NCBI RefSeq assembly: GCF_001540865.1
Contig: NC_033621.1
Location: forward strand, 24,252,372-24,316,371
Length of the DNA stretch: 64,000 nucleotides
Direction of reading: 5' to 3'
DNA from: Ananas comosus
Lineage: Eukaryota; Streptophyta; Magnoliopsida; Poales; Bromeliaceae
Below are positions 1-12,541 of this stretch, one piece after another. Below the pieces are notes generated by a model that saw only the letters and a program-made list of their open reading frames with translations, was not told where the DNA came from and did no database searches. Position numbers and translations under genes: made by a program. How positions within the stretch are numbered: the first letter of the stretch is position 1; each line of letters opens with the position of its first letter.

Positions 1-3000
1 GGGGCAGGTCCGCATAAATTTGTTTATACGGTGGAAGTAATAACGGTGCTTCGTTAACGGGGTGCGTCGATGGCATCTGAACGTTACGAGAGCCCACAAC
101 CTCATGAATTAAGTTAATTCCCAAAATAAACTTAAGCATGTTATAATTAAATATTTTTCAAAAAATATCTCAGAAAAAACAGTTTTGTAATTGAAAAAGA
201 ATTTTTCTTTCGCTCAATTTTTAGAATAATGGTTTTTTTTAAAAAAAAATTATTCAAATTTTCTAGAAATTTTTTTTTTATTTTTAAAATTCTTATTTGA
301 AATTAAAAAATTATGAAAAAAATATATCTTTCATAGAACTCTTTTTTTTCGAAAATAGTTTTTTACACTTTTTCGACGAACCAAACACCCCCCTTACAAA
401 ATGATCCATTTAGCGTGTAATGCAAGCTAGTTTTATCACCATCAAATTTTGTAAGCACAACTATTACATAATCTACGAGGAAAATTACATATTTTCATTT
501 TTATCGCCATCAAATTTTGTAGGTATATAAGGAAAATTACATATTTTTACATTAAAAATTATATAAAAAAACATGTATACATGATGTATTCACCAGGGTT
601 AATTACTTACATTCATGGACATATTCTTACACCACACATCTATAAGCTTGTACTGTATTCTTGTATTTCAATCCCTGTGATCCACTGCAATTTTTTATTT
701 AGAAATTTTGAGTTTGTAACAAAGAGTGATATAATTATGGTATAAGAATCGATTGCTCATGAATCCAACCAAATATTAGCTAAAATTTAGGGCTATATTT
801 GCACACTTTTAAAAGTTTAAAATGCCAAATATTTAATTCAGTAAGCTTGAGGTCTAAAGTCGAATAAAACCTTCTCTAGGGAGTATGACTGAATTTTAAA
901 AGAGAGAAAGGTATCATATTATCTGCTTCGTTTATTATTTGAAAATGAATTTAACCAGAAATGCAAGACGACTAAATTTTGAATTTAAAATCTCCAGTAT
1001 TAATCAAGGAAAGGTCAGTTACTAGAGAGTTTCTGCAATTGCTTTATGTGTGGGAACTCATTGGTGGAAAAAAGAGTACTACAATTCAAAGGAGTTGGTG
1101 GTTACAAATTCAAATTGAAAGAATATTTAACAAATTTTTTTAACCAATCACGCACAACAAGTCACGCGTCGGGTCCCAGAAAAATCCAAACCATCAGAGT
1201 GATAGAGAAACATTAATTTGTCCTTCATAAAACCAATTAGTTAAATATGTAGGTAATTTACTAAAAAAATTAAAAAAGAAGAAAAAAAAAAGTGCAACTT
1301 TATATATATGTATAGTAAGCTTCATTACTAGGAGTTCTTTTTTGTCTTTAATTAGAGCCGCCAAATATATCAAATTAAGAAAAACGGGGATAGAAGCATA
1401 TAAAGATATACTTTTCGATGAAATCGCAGATATATATTTTAACTGAATCAGCGTACGCAGAGCTAATCGAAGATTGAGTTGTAGAATACTTCTATACTGT
1501 TAAAAAAAAAAAAAAAAAACATAATAGTTTGCTATTTGGAAAAGAAAAGGCTTAGAGATTTTAAACTAAAATGCGTTTCTGAATCATAAATCAGATGCTC
1601 TAAATTCAAAATTCTGCTTATATTACAATAAAGAAGCTAGTTAGTCGGCAGTAGACGACAATTGTGAGAGTTTATAGCATTATCAATCGATAATTTAAGC
1701 TCTAATCATGTAGTATTATTATTTAAACAACGCCGATTAATCTGATAACCAACCCCCAACAAGTTTATAGTTCTAGGTTACAGTGTCGGCTAACATCATC
1801 TGAAAATAATTAGTTTATTGCCGCCGATTCCGATGTGACTTGTCGAACCAATCACAAGCCCCAATAGTTTGCTTAAATTTATAGATTGTTATAGAACGAA
1901 GTAGAAATTTTTAATTAGAACTCGTCTTTTAATATTCAGGAACTCATTTTAATTTTTATTATGTTAGAATTATGCAATAATTATATGTCTTATCTCATAT
2001 TTTGCTTTTCCAAATGGAGAAGCACTTTGTATTGTAATTTGGGTCTCACTGGCCTCAAACCCAGCAAAACCTATTGAAACCGAACACTATAATTGGATTG
2101 AGATTTGAACTCAATTTTGACACGGTTTAATTACACCCCCGTAATTAATAAAAATTTAAGTTTCCCACATCAGCACCACCTAAAAAAGTAATTACTTACT
2201 TAAACCTTTTGGGCCTTATAATAGGATTTACTTCTTTTCACTCCAAAAAAAGAAAAAAAAAAAAACAACAACAACAACAACTAAAGTGTAGAGATCTCAA
2301 ACATCACATCCAATTCCCCACATTAAAAAGAAAAAAGAAAGAAAAAATCTCATTTGTTGTGGTTTTAATGAAGTTACCATCAAAAAAAGGACAAAGAAAT
2401 TGTCTTAGATGATGAAAGAAAATTGTGACCTCTCCTGGGTGATAAAAAAAAAACAGTGCCGTCCACACAACGAACATGATCAAGAGAGTTGTAATTGGCT
2501 GAGTCCATCTTTTTTTTTGTTGACCATTTTATATTCAAATACTTGTGTCCCCATCTCTCCATGTTTTTTTTTAATATTATAGATGAGAAACCAAGTTCAG
2601 GAGAACTCCGCATTGAATTGCATTTCTTATACTTAAGAAGTGGCATGCATGGAGTGACCTCACAAATATTTTACATTATCAAAAATGTTATCCCAAAGGT
2701 TTTTTTTTTTTTTTTTGCTTGTTCTTTGGTAATCAGTTGTAGTTTGACATGACTTTGGACAATAATGTTCTTGGCAATGTCAGAAAGAAACCTCCCCATG
2801 ACATTTTCGCTTAAGCAACACTTTTTTTAATGCAGATAAATTGTTCGTAGTATATAGTAGTACTATGTTAATAAGTAAAAAAAGTCATAGATGATACTTT
2901 TTACTTTTTAACTTTTTGTAGTTCCAAAAGAAAATTGAAAATATATATACTTGGACCGAATAATTAATTCTTTATTACCAATTAAGCCTTCCCTCTAATC

Positions 3001-3258
3001 TATCGCTATTTTGATATATAGGGCTAAACGTCGTTCAAATATACATGTCAAATCCCTACATATATTTAGTGCCGGCCACATCTTAATTCAATTAACCTTA
3101 TTAATTAAAACGTCCTTAATTATCATTGGATTTTGTCTAATCGTGCAATGTACGTTTTGGCAATACTAATTAATTACTAGCAAGCGAAATTATAATAAAA
3201 AAAAATTATTTACTAAAGCATCTTGTTTTGCTTGTATATTTATAGAACTCGTGCTAGT

Positions 3259-3290
<32 letters not shown>

Positions 3291-3428
3291 GGGAGGAATA
3301 CGCAAATGAGTGGAGTTGTTAATTAAGGGATCACGAAGCAAATAGTAAACAAGCAGTGCTAATTGTACTAGTTAATTAGCTTGTGGACAGCTCATTAATG
3401 CTGCTACTTTAAGTAGTACTGCTACAAC
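1..3428. other. Gene-free AT-rich sequence
   Basis: I see no supportable gene here. The stretch is AT-rich with homopolymer runs (poly-T around 3261-3290). There is a short direct repeat near 430-550, where a segment with ATCAAATTTTGTA recurs about 68 bp later. Around 360-410 the text resembles the right end of an 'accaaacacccccc' type MITE, without a matched partner. Short open frames at 2.2-2.75 kb are low-complexity lysine, glutamine or phenylalanine translations of A/T runs and are not genes. Confidence 0.6.
899..990 (-). repeat. Diverged SINE tail fragment
   Basis: This stretch matches the tail half of the SINE family described at 7562-7721 in order: a GAGA-like start, CTGCTTCGTTTATT, then a diverged version of the 'aaataaacttagctggaaat' block. 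It has many substitutions and no clear target duplication. It is probably an old 5'-truncated copy. Confidence 0.4.
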
Positions 3429-3534
3429 TTTTTTTTTTTTTTTTTTTTGAGAGAGATAGATAGCACGTTATCCGCTTCGTTTATTTCGTTTAGAAATAAA
3501 CTTAGCTGGAAATACGAATCAACTAGAATTCGAA
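3429..3534 (-). mobile_element. tRNA-derived SINE, 5'-truncated
   Basis: Read on the minus strand, this is the 3' half of the SINE family best seen at 7562-7721. It contains a GATTCGAA-like B-box remnant, the TTTATTTCTAAA block, GAAGCGGATAACGTGCTA and a long poly-A tail (poly-T on plus, 3429-3448). The A-box half is missing, as expected for a 5'-truncated insertion. Confidence 0.7.
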
Positions 3535-4330
3535 TTTTTATTCTACTTTTCTAAAATGTTTTTGCAAAGTGCTATAATTATTATATATATTCTACTATTC
3601 TAGATTGTTTACGCATCCATTTGAGTTATTGAATAAGTCCATTTTTCTCTCCCTTAATTTCTCCCACATCCACATAATAATATTGTATGAATTTCTAGAG
3701 TTTCAACGAATGCACGGAGTGTTGATAAATAACTCAATATTGGAAGGGTGATTTTTTTTATATTAATTATTAAAATTGATATTTACGCTGATACCAATAT
3801 GTAACATAGGATTTGAAATTTTAAAATCAAATAATATAGAAAAGAGACATTGGGGGAGAAATATAACTTAACTAATAATTTGTTAATAAAAGAATATCTA
3901 ATTGCACACTCGACGTAGGACACCTTCGGCTGATTCATCTAATTAATCCACATCTAGCTATATATAGCTATAGAGTCATAACAGAAGACAAATTCAACTT
4001 TTACTTTCGATAATTATAAATTCTACTCTAATTATATAAAATTTTAAATATAATTAAAAATTTTAAATATATTCTATCTCTAACTAAATTTTAAATTAAA
4101 TTTGAATTAACATTTCGAACGAGAGTAATAAGGAACTAAATTAATAAAGCCACATAATCATATATAATTGAGTTAATGTTGTGTCATATCGTGGGTTCTA
4201 CAATTGCAATTTGCAAAGATAAGATGTTGATCTCTTCGACATTAAAAGTTTTCTTATTTTAGTGAAATGAAAGAATTAGTTAGCCATCTTGTCACTCCGT
4301 AAACCGATCACCTACATTGCATCACGAGGT

Positions 4331-4535
4331 CAATACTCATAACAAATCACCAAAAGCACCTTAATTATATATATAAATAAAGATTAAATAAAGATTAAAT
4401 AGTATCATCATGCTTAACCAAAACCGTAAAGTGCCGTCCATACTCATAACAAATCTCCAAAAGCGCCTTAATGATATATAAACTGGGGTTAGATAGTACC
4501 ATCATGATTAATAAAAACCGTAAAGTGCTATCGAT
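4331..4535. repeat. Tandem duplication, about 109-bp unit
   Basis: Two adjacent diverged copies start with TACTCATAACAAATC at about 4331 and 4440. Both continue through CAAAAGC-CCTTAAT, an AT-rich stretch, ATAGTA-CATCATG and AACCGTAAAGTGC. There is no coding content. This is a local duplication of unknown origin. Confidence 0.65.
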
Positions 4536-4625
4536 CGCCTCCCAATTTCGTAAGGGATAACCTTAAAAAGGGTTAACAATGGAGCAAAATTTGATCCATA
4601 ACACCTAATCTTAGTAACTCGAATT

Positions 4626-4783
4626 TTTTTTTTTTTTTTTTTGAAAGATAGATAGTACGCTATCCGTTTCGTTTATTTTATTTAGAAATAAACTTAACTG
4701 GAAATGTGAATCAACTAGGATTCGAATTTGGGCCTGAAGTACCAACTACCAAGTCCTTTGCCACTTGCTCTAGAGACGGTCGG
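4626..4783 (-). mobile_element. tRNA-derived SINE, near full length
   Basis: On the minus strand this reads from the head (GACCGTCTCTAGAGCAAGTG, A-box region) through the B box (TTCGAATCC type) to the shared tail with GATAGCGTACTATC and a poly-A tract. No exact target duplication is seen. Two similar flanking strings with CTAAT and TCGA may be a decayed one. Confidence 0.75.
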
Positions 4784-7543
4784 TCTAATACTTCGATTTC
4801 GAGTGTAATAAATGTATTGCGTTTTAAAGGTTGAGATGTTGTGGTTATAAGCGATTTGGAAGCGCCGCCATGTTGTCACGTTTGCTTATAATAATAACAT
4901 AAGAGAGGGTACCAAAGATATGTGGCATCCATTAATTACCATGAGAAGAAGCTAATTAAGCTAATTTGTTAGCTAATCAAGCTTAAGTTTTAACTGTTCA
5001 ACGTGCGATTCAAGTTGAATCTGATGTTTGATGAGCTAATCCAGTTCAATTATAAATTGATATGGTGAGGAGAATATAATTGAGCTTCACGCAGCTGTAT
5101 TGCAACAAATATTAATTTAAATTTTCTAATCGAGTACTCCACGATTTTTTTTTTTTTTTTTCCGTTCTGCCATATGAAGGAAAAGTCAGTGACGTGCGAT
5201 TATTTATAGAAAACGGTACTTTTAATATTTATATTCTCACTAACGCCTGGACTCGAAACTTTCCGCCGGAGTTTAACCCTAGAAGCCTGATGGAACTTGA
5301 ATTCAGAGTCTCGTGCTTTAATACGATATTAAACTATACAAAATAACTAATTGTTCTTCAAAATATTAAGGTACGAGAAAATATCCAAATTAAGTAGGCT
5401 TTTGTTCTTTGTATTAATTAATCAAAAAATCCATTTCGACTTACCATTAATTTCCATTCAATCTAAAATCCGAACAAAATAACCACTACTTAGCTGATTA
5501 AATTAACAAAACTAGCTAGCTTGAACGCTCATCACATCAAATTACCGATTTATTTGATAAACTTTTATATATATATATATATATATATATAATTGTTGTA
5601 TCGTAATAAGGTATTGACCAATTAGAAGAGACAAAATTTCTAATCAATCTCGGAATACCAATAGCTTAAGTCACTTGTTTTCCATGTGTAACACATGTAA
5701 TAGCAACCAAATTAACTTTCACTTTTTTTCTCAAAAAAAAAAAACTTTCACTAGCTTAAGTATATAGTCTCTTCTAATTAAAGCACCCAATCAATAGAAG
5801 CCCCTTTTTCTTTAAGCAAGGGGAAATCTCAATGACCATAAAAGCCAAACTTAATCGGGCGTGAATCAAAAATTAGATCCACTAACTTATTGGGTTACGA
5901 TTTCGAGTTCAAAGTGTGAGCTAATTCGAGCTCGCTGATCTTTTCTTGTGTTCAACAATCAAGCAAATCAAATCAAATTGATAGTGTGTTTAGATGTGTT
6001 CACAACTTAATTTCAGATGCTCGAAATAAAATTTAATGGAGTATTTTGCCGCTTCGGTTAGATTGATTAGTTGCGTATTGATTTCGCATTTTCTTTAAAA
6101 AATATGGATTAGTCAAAATCATATTGTCGTGTCTGGCACTGTCGCACTTACCGCACTAATACCTGATATCTAATTAGTTTTCAATTTTAGTCAATCAAAT
6201 CGGCCTGCTAATTAAGAGTCCTAATGTGATTTGAGAGTCACATTTTTGGATTAGTCGGATCATTAGTTTTCAATTAAGAGTCCTAATCCATCTTCTCCTT
6301 CTATTAACTGTAAACAGACACAAGGTACCCATGTTTCATTTTTAAGATCTCCCTTAGATTTTGCTACCCTTCTTTTTTTTTTTCTTTTTTTTTTAAAAAT
6401 ATTTCTAGATAGATAGGGTTTGGGTTTCATTTTCACTAGAGGGGGCCAGTGCTTATCATCTTTTGCCATGTAATCTTTCTCTCAGCTATAGGACAAAAAA
6501 CCTCATCTCCTTACTCCCCATTCTTAACCTCATATACACATCACACCCTCCTAATCCCACTATTCACAAGCATAGTAGGTTTTGGGGATATGTGATTTTT
6601 TTAATGCATTTTGTGGGTGTTTCTGAATGATGAGATGAAGAGTTCTTTTCACTTTTTTTCCTCTACTCGAGGGTGTTTTGAAGGAAAAATTCTATACTAT
6701 CACGCTTACATCACATCATCAATCAATTATATATTTTTTTTAATAAAAATATAATAAAAATATTTTTTTATAATTATGATAGAACATATATTTCTAAAAA
6801 AAATATTTTATTTGATTTGTGACGTTACGTCACTAATATATTCGATGTATTATAGAATTCTTCGTTTTGAACGCCATTTTATTTTTGTCTTTTTCGAGAG
6901 AATTTGGATTGAGTGTGACTCAGCAATTTTTTATTTCTATTTTCCCAAGTGGCTTGTGTACTTTTTTTTTTTTCTTTTCTTTTTTCTTTTTTCTTTTTTT
7001 CTTTTGTATGGCATTGGCTACTAGGAGATTACATGGCCACAAAGACCAATTAATCATAATTAATTAGCAACAATTGGATTTAAATAATTAACCAATTGAC
7101 CTCAGCTAATTAAAGTAGGAGGACATCAGATTAGTGAGAATCTAACAGGCACTAAAAGTGCTCTTAATTGGATGGTTAGATCAGCTTTTATGTATGTACT
7201 GTAGTTTTTTTTCGCCCTTTAAATTAAAGAAAAGTTATAGGGCTGATTAATTTGGCTTGCAAAAATTTTACAAAAGTAATACTTGAGTAGAACCACTTTT
7301 AAGAAGTGCTAATATTTTTTTGTTTCTAATTAAAGGGTTATTTTTCGAACCAAAATAAATAAATTTAAAGTGCTACATATATATCTATCTGTAACTATGC
7401 TAATAATATATATTAATGACTATGTTTTTCTATAAACAGATTTTTATTTTTTTTTCTCAAATTGGTTCTCCAAATACTTTCGTTGAACTTAATATTTAAA
7501 GTGCACAACACAAAATTTGATATCCAAATCTAAAATTTTATAA
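4784..7543. other. Gene-free AT-rich sequence
   Basis: There is no gene here. It holds an (AT)n microsatellite at about 5569-5590, poly-T runs and a T-rich stretch at 6960-7010 that gives spurious phenylalanine-rich frames. I found no terminal repeats or target duplications. Confidence 0.6.
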
Positions 7544-7561
7544 ATTTTATTACATATTCTT

Positions 7562-7721
7562 TTCTCTCTTTTTTTTTTTAGAGATAGGTAACACGCTACC
7601 TGCTTCGTTTTATTTCATTTAGAAATAAACTTAGCTGGAAATATGAATCAACTAGGATTCGAACTTGGGTCTCAGTTACCACTCACTAAATCTTTTGCCA
7701 CTTGCTCTAGGGACGATCGAT
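7562..7721 (-). mobile_element. tRNA-derived SINE with 18-bp target duplication
   Basis: This is the reference copy of the family in this window. The minus strand has a tRNA-like head (CCCTAGAGCAAGTGGCAAAA, A box), a B box with GTTCGAATCC, the tail block ending GGTAGCGTGTTACCTATCTC and a poly-A. A perfect 18-bp target duplication, ATTTTATTACATATTCTT, flanks it at 7544-7561 and 7722-7739. That is diagnostic of L1-type endonuclease and target-primed insertion. The length is about 160 bp and it is non-coding. The machinery must come from a LINE; see the LINE copies at 10059 and 23475. Confidence 0.88.
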
Positions 7722-7814
7722 ATTTTATTACATATTCTTAATCTACTGTTCTAGAAGCTGACCTTTTCTTCTATAAAAATCTAAGAACTTTTCCCTCTAG
7801 AGTCTAGACTAGAA

Positions 7815-8392
7815 TGCGTTTGGTTGGAGAACTAAATTTTGGAGAACAACTTTTGTTGTTCCCGAGAACAGGGGATATTCCGGTACAAGATAGAACAATT
7901 GTAAATTTGTGTTTGGATGCATTCGAGGATATTCTAGAGGATATCCTTAATAGCGTTTGGATAAAAAGTCTAGAACAACGTCTAAATATATTTTTAAAAA
8001 TAAAATAATTAATTTATATTAGTATATTTTATATAAAATTATTTATAAAATTATTTCATATAGTAATTTATAATATAATATTTTATGTAAGAATCTAATT
8101 TAAAATAATATATTTTATTTTATTATATATAATAATTTATTTTATGTAATAATTTATTTTCTATAATTTATTCATAATATATTAATGAATAAAGTATAAT
8201 ACTAACAATATCCCTATATTTTTAATTAATAATTAGTATAAATTTTAATACAAATAAAAAATATATATATAATTAAATATTAAAGTATAAATGATAGAGT
8301 TTAATAAAATAAAAAATATATCAAATTTAATTAATTTATATTATATAATAAAATTTAAGTATAAATATATTATCATAAAATATTAATATAAT

Positions 8393-8451
<59 letters not shown>

Positions 8452-9077
8452 GATAAAATGATTTTATGTATATAATACTTAATATAAATAAAATAATTAA
8501 ATATTAATATATAAATGATAAAACTTAATAAAATAAATACATATCAAATTTAATTAATTTATATTATATAATAAAATTTAAGTATAAATATATTATCATA
8601 AAATTAAGTATAAATTTCAATACAAGTTAAAATATATATTAATATATGAAAAATAATTTTATGTATATAATAATTAATATAAAATAAATAATTAAATATT
8701 AATATATAAATGATAAAACTTAATAAAATAAAATATATATCAATTTAATTAATTATATTATATAATAAAATTAAGTATAATATATTATCATAAAATAATA
8801 TTTATATTAATATATTTATTATTAAATTTGTGCATTCATTTAATTTATTTGAAAATTAATTAAATAAGTATAAAATTTAAAAGGCCAGAAAAAAAAAAAA
8901 AGAAAAAAAAAAAGCCCAAACTCTTGTTCCGGCTTGTTCTCCCTTTTAGGGAGAACAAGTTTACCGGGTTGTTCCCGGCTTAACGGGTTGTTCCGGGAAC
9001 AACCCGGTTGTTCCAAAATGCTTTATGTTTGGAGGGATATCCCGCCTTGTTCTGGGATATCCCTCCAACCAAACGCA
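7815..9077. mobile_element. TIR element with AT-rich core
   Basis: The ends form a perfect 15-bp inverted repeat, TGCGTTTGGTTGGAG, at 7815 and its complement at 9063-9077. The subterminal regions are rich in TTGTTC / GAACAA motifs and GGGATATCC-like palindromes. The centre (about 7980-8880) is extremely AT-rich, with three tandem copies of a roughly 200-bp block and a (TA)n run. No transposase frame is present and no target duplication is clear, so the superfamily is unassigned. The TIR style resembles Harbinger or hAT MITEs. Confidence 0.6.
8273..8800. repeat. AT-rich tandem array with (TA)n
   Basis: A block with ATAAATGATA, TTTAATTAATTTATATTATA and AAGTATAAATATATTATCAT recurs at about 8273, 8491 and 8691 (period 200-218 bp). 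A (TA)n tract lies at about 8399-8446 between copies 1 and 2. It is the core of the surrounding TIR element. Confidence 0.75.
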
Positions 9078-9318
9078 GCCGAAGAGTATGGACGATCGAG
9101 AAGGCTCGCACGCGTTACATGCAGCGAAATAAAATATATTCCAAGAAGGAATCTCATTAAGTCTCTCTGCACCACATACTTTTGCCATTGCCTTACTAAA
9201 TTGCATCCGATAAGATAAGGTAGAGGAAAAAAAAAAAAAAAAACTTAGTTTGGCCTCAAGAGGCTTTGCATATTTTTATTTTATAATCCTGCAATTCAAA
9301 ATACTACATATCTACACT

Positions 9319-9684
9319 TAAATAGGACACCAAAGTGATGTGTGTATATATATATATTTTTAACAACTATATGATAATAAACTATAAATTATAAAATAAA
9401 AATATGATTCTGTATTGTACCATCTGAATAAGTTCGGATAGTAAAAGAGAAATAAGCGTATAAGATAATTATGTGTAATTTTTTGAACTGCGGGAGATAA
9501 TNTAAATAGGACACCAAAGTGATGTGTGTATATATATATATTTTTAACAACTATATGATAATAAACTATAAATTATAAAATAATATAATAATTCTGTATT
9601 GTACCATCTGAATAAGTTCGGATAGTAAAAGAGAAATAAGCGTATAAGATAATTATGTGTAATTTTTTGAACTGCGGGAGATAA
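9319..9684. repeat. Direct repeat split by a single N
   Basis: About 183 bp before the N at 9502 is repeated almost exactly after it. Both copies begin TAAATAGGACACC and end CGGGAGATAAT. They differ by a few bases around 9400 versus 9585. An N exactly at the junction suggests an overlap between two contig ends that was not merged, rather than a biological duplication. Confidence 0.8.
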
Positions 9685-10058
9685 TTATGTGTAATTTTTT
9701 GAACTGCGGGATGGTAAAATAAAAATGAGTTAAACCTTGAAAGGAGGCAAAATTAAAGTTTAACCAAAATTAGTAAAGAAATGAAATAAATAACTGCAAC
9801 CTAACAGCGCCTTCAAGTGTCTGAGTCCTAAATCCTAATAAGACTAGGACTCCTACTCCTAGACTCCTAATCGGATCACATTTGGACCAAGTCAAATCTC
9901 CAATCCCATCCCATCATTTCCTCATCCGGTTAGAATTTTAAACATTCTCAGTTTCAAACTTTAGAACAGCATTTATTATATGCGCATGGGTAACTTATCA
10001 GACGCTCTTAAAGTTACCACTGTAATTTTAACTGTTCTTTCTCTAGGACCTTTATCTT

Positions 10059-10178
10059 TTTGTTTTGAGAAATGAGTTAGCAAGCTACTAACTTTATTCA
10101 TTAAGTAAAATGAGCTGAGCGTACAGAGATAAAAGCAGCTTAGGCCTCCGAAAATACAAAACATAACAGACAAAAGGC

Positions 10179-10219
<41 letters not shown>

Positions 10220-10462
10220 GAAAGGAGGTGAGAGGGGAAGGTTAGAGAAAGAGGGATAAGACTAGTGTCGCTTTAGATCAGCACGGTCCAGCTGGTCAAA
10301 AGGAATTTAACACGTTCGAGAGAGCGAGTCGCATCGGGTGGAATTGTCTGAAAAACGGAGTTGTTTCTATCCCTCCAGACCACCTACCAGATCGCAGCCA
10401 GAAGAGTCCTCGCATTCTTGACGATTCGACCGGAGAGGAAGCTAAATTGGACCAAAGGCTAC
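10059..10462 (-). mobile_element. 5'-truncated LINE fragment
   Basis: The minus strand encodes the carboxyl end of a plant LINE reverse-transcriptase ORF (VVWRDRNNSVFQ, then IPPDATRSLERV, to a stop at about 10266). A 3' UTR and poly-A-like tail follow. A perfect 12-bp target duplication, GACCTTTATCTT, flanks it at 10047-10058 and 10463-10474. An in-frame stop precedes the VVW motif, so the copy is dead. The same family recurs at 23475-23896 on the plus strand. A long poly-A (10181-10216) splits the 3' UTR. Confidence 0.85.
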
Positions 10463-10560
10463 GACCTTTATCTTCAGTCTAAGAGTTTAATGATTCAGAA
10501 ATATCAGTAAAAAATTATATTTTCCATCATACTTTTTCAATATGACAACTCTAGATTGTT

Positions 10561-10690
10561 AGAGAGAGAGAGAAATAGGCAGCACGCTACCCGTTTCGTT
10601 TATTTTATTTAGAAAAATCAATTAGGATTCGAACTTTGAACCTCAAGTACCAATCACCAAGTCCTTTGCTACTTGCGCTAGGGACGGTCG
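10561..10690 (-). mobile_element. tRNA-derived SINE with internal deletion
   Basis: The minus strand has the head (GACCGTCCCTAGCGCAAGTA), the B-box region (GTTCGAATCC) and the tail with GGTAGCGTGCTGCC. It lacks about 20 bp corresponding to the AACTTAGCTGG block of other copies. The poly-A is replaced by a GA-rich end. No target duplication is seen. Confidence 0.7.
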
Positions 10691-12007
10691 ATAATTTGAT
10701 CCAATCTTGAACGCTAAATAGGGCCTAACTCAAAACCAAAATAGATTTATTCGAATTTGGTTTCGGATACAGACAAAATGCATACCTGAACTTATATTCT
10801 GTAAAAAAATGTTATTTTTTTTCTTTTTTTTTTCTCTTTTTTTGGATTCAATGTAATCCAATCCTGAGCACGAGGCGGCGCCTAGATAAGTTCGGACTAG
10901 GCCAGTTGGATCAGATTACACTGGAACAAATAAATGGGTCCGGCTCGGTCACGTGAATGGATTAGGTTTGTTGGGAAGGGACTTACACTTCACTTGGGCT
11001 AGAAGCTAAAATAATACGCCCCTCCCTCCGCGGCTCCACCGGACCACCACCACCCAACCCACGTGGCCCTGCGACTCGTCTCCGCATGCGGACGCACGAC
11101 CGGCCGAAGCGTGCGGTCCAAGATTGGGCCCGCACCGCTCGCGTCGCGCCACGTGTACGGCTCTGATCGGATGCGATACGCCAACGGGTCGGCTTGTCCC
11201 CATTTGCTCGGCTTCTTCCTCCACCGGAGGACACTTTAAAACAGTTAAAGAGTTTGCGTTAATCATTAATCAAGGCACCGAATTAACACCAGTCATTATT
11301 TTTTAATTTATTTTTACACCGCATTAGATTTTATTTATTTCCCAAATCTACAAGTTTACATGGTGCAGAGGATTAAACTATACAGATAGATGTCCAATGG
11401 AGTGATTTACCTCTACACTATTAGTAGTTTATTTTTTTTTTTAACGAAAAAAAAAAATTATAAGAGATATACAGGAGAATGGGGAGGATTAAGTATATTC
11501 TATCAAAAAAAAAAAAAAAAATCTGATATTGGCAGATAATTTTGTTGAATCGAATTATTATTTTCTAACTAAATTACATCAAATTTAATAAATTTAATTT
11601 GTCGATAGTGACAAAATGGATTTGTTAATACCACCTCTTTCGCGCAAATGGGCCCAATGACACATTACCTGTGCACGCTTACAGCCCCAAAAGGGTTTAT
11701 ATTGGACTTGGCCCAGCTATGCTAACCCTCCCAACTTTAAAAAAAAAAGGCGAAAAGTTTTGCTAAAGAATTTGCAAATAATTGACTTGAAAACACAATC
11801 ATAATTTCACTATGAAAAGTTAGTATAAAATATAAACAGTACCTTCTCTCTACTAAGCTCACCACTTCATATTTGACTATAGACATCTAACAGAGATCAT
11901 ATAAAAGCCTATATAAAGTTTCTACTGTTAATATGAGTAGGGCTAAAACTTTTGTAAAGGCTAAAAATTAATGAAAAATACGGAGAAAATAGAAGTTCAC
12001 GGCATGA
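10691..12007. other. Gene-free; GC-rich island at about 11010-11235
   Basis: Most of this is AT-rich. A GC-rich patch at 11010-11235 contains two CACGTG cores (about 11060 and 11150). Overlapping open frames exist there in three frames, but none has recognisable domains, splice context or sensible composition. It could be a remnant promoter or CpG-rich exon of a lost gene. I cannot assign it. Confidence 0.5.
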
Positions 12008-12193
12008 TCAAAGCAACCCTAGAAGCACAAGAATTATGAAAACAATGATCGTAAGGACAACAGCAAAGGGCTTCCAATCAACGTCGTCGATGATGTCTCT
12101 CCAATCATGAGGCTTCTCGACGAGCTTCTGCCGCCGCTGCTCCCGCCGAGCCACGGCTTCGGCCTCGGCGTGCTTCTTACTCTTGTGCCCCAT
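12008..12193 (-). CDS. Small tail-anchored membrane protein (61 aa)
   Basis: This is a single-exon frame for a 61-residue protein. The first about 40 residues are charged and start MGHKSKKHAEAEAVARREQR, then KLVEKPHDWRDIIDDVDWKP. Residues 43-61 are a hydrophobic segment (VVLTIIVFIILVLLGLL) ending at the stop. That layout fits a tail-anchored or single-pass protein with a cytosolic amino end. The 5' part is GC-rich in codon third positions, unlike its surroundings. A consensus donor AG|GTAAGT in a leader exon (12433/12432) and a TATA box at about 12535 lie upstream on the same strand, which supports a real gene with a 5' UTR intron. I do not recognise the family. It lies 1.4 kb downstream of the dCMP deaminase stop, on the same strand. 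Confidence 0.65.
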   Translation of the reverse strand: MGHKSKKHAEAEAVARREQRRQKLVEKPHDWRDIIDDVDWKPFAVVLTIIVFIILVLLGLL

Positions 12194-12430
12194 CTAAGTC
12201 CTCAGTGCAAGATGGGCAAAAGTGTGCATAAATGCTATCTATAAGATGAGTTAGGGCTCCAGGGATGTTATGAAGACCAATTGTATACAAAATAAGTTAG
12301 TGAATTGTATACGATACACGGCCCTAAAATGAGGGAAGAGTTTGTTGAGTAGGTACAGATATAGAAGGGAAGGAGATTACCATGAACAAATAGAGAAAGT
12401 AGCAGATAAAGAAGAGATATCAGAACACTT

Positions 12431-12541
12431 ACCTCTTAAAGAGAAGTAGTTTTGGAGAGCTATATTGAGCAGCTATCAGAAAAGGAAGTGTCCATAAGAA
12501 GGTATTGCTCCATGTGATTGTGTTGCCCAGAGAGTTTATAA
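12431..12541 (-). promoter_or_regulatory. Probable TATA box and 5' UTR exon
   Basis: On the minus strand, CTTATAAAC at about 12534-12541 is a good TATA box. About 70 bp of leader follows and ends at a consensus splice donor, AG|GTAAGT (exon end 12433, donor 12432-12431). An acceptor AG lies just before the ATG of the 61-residue gene (ACTGAG|GACTTAGATG, about 12202). The leader intron would be about 230 bp. Confidence 0.5.

Noticed and set aside
11006..11306. GC-rich patch with several short frames and CACGTG sites
   Set aside because: No consistent coding frame or gene context. The G-box cores alone are too frequent to call a promoter.
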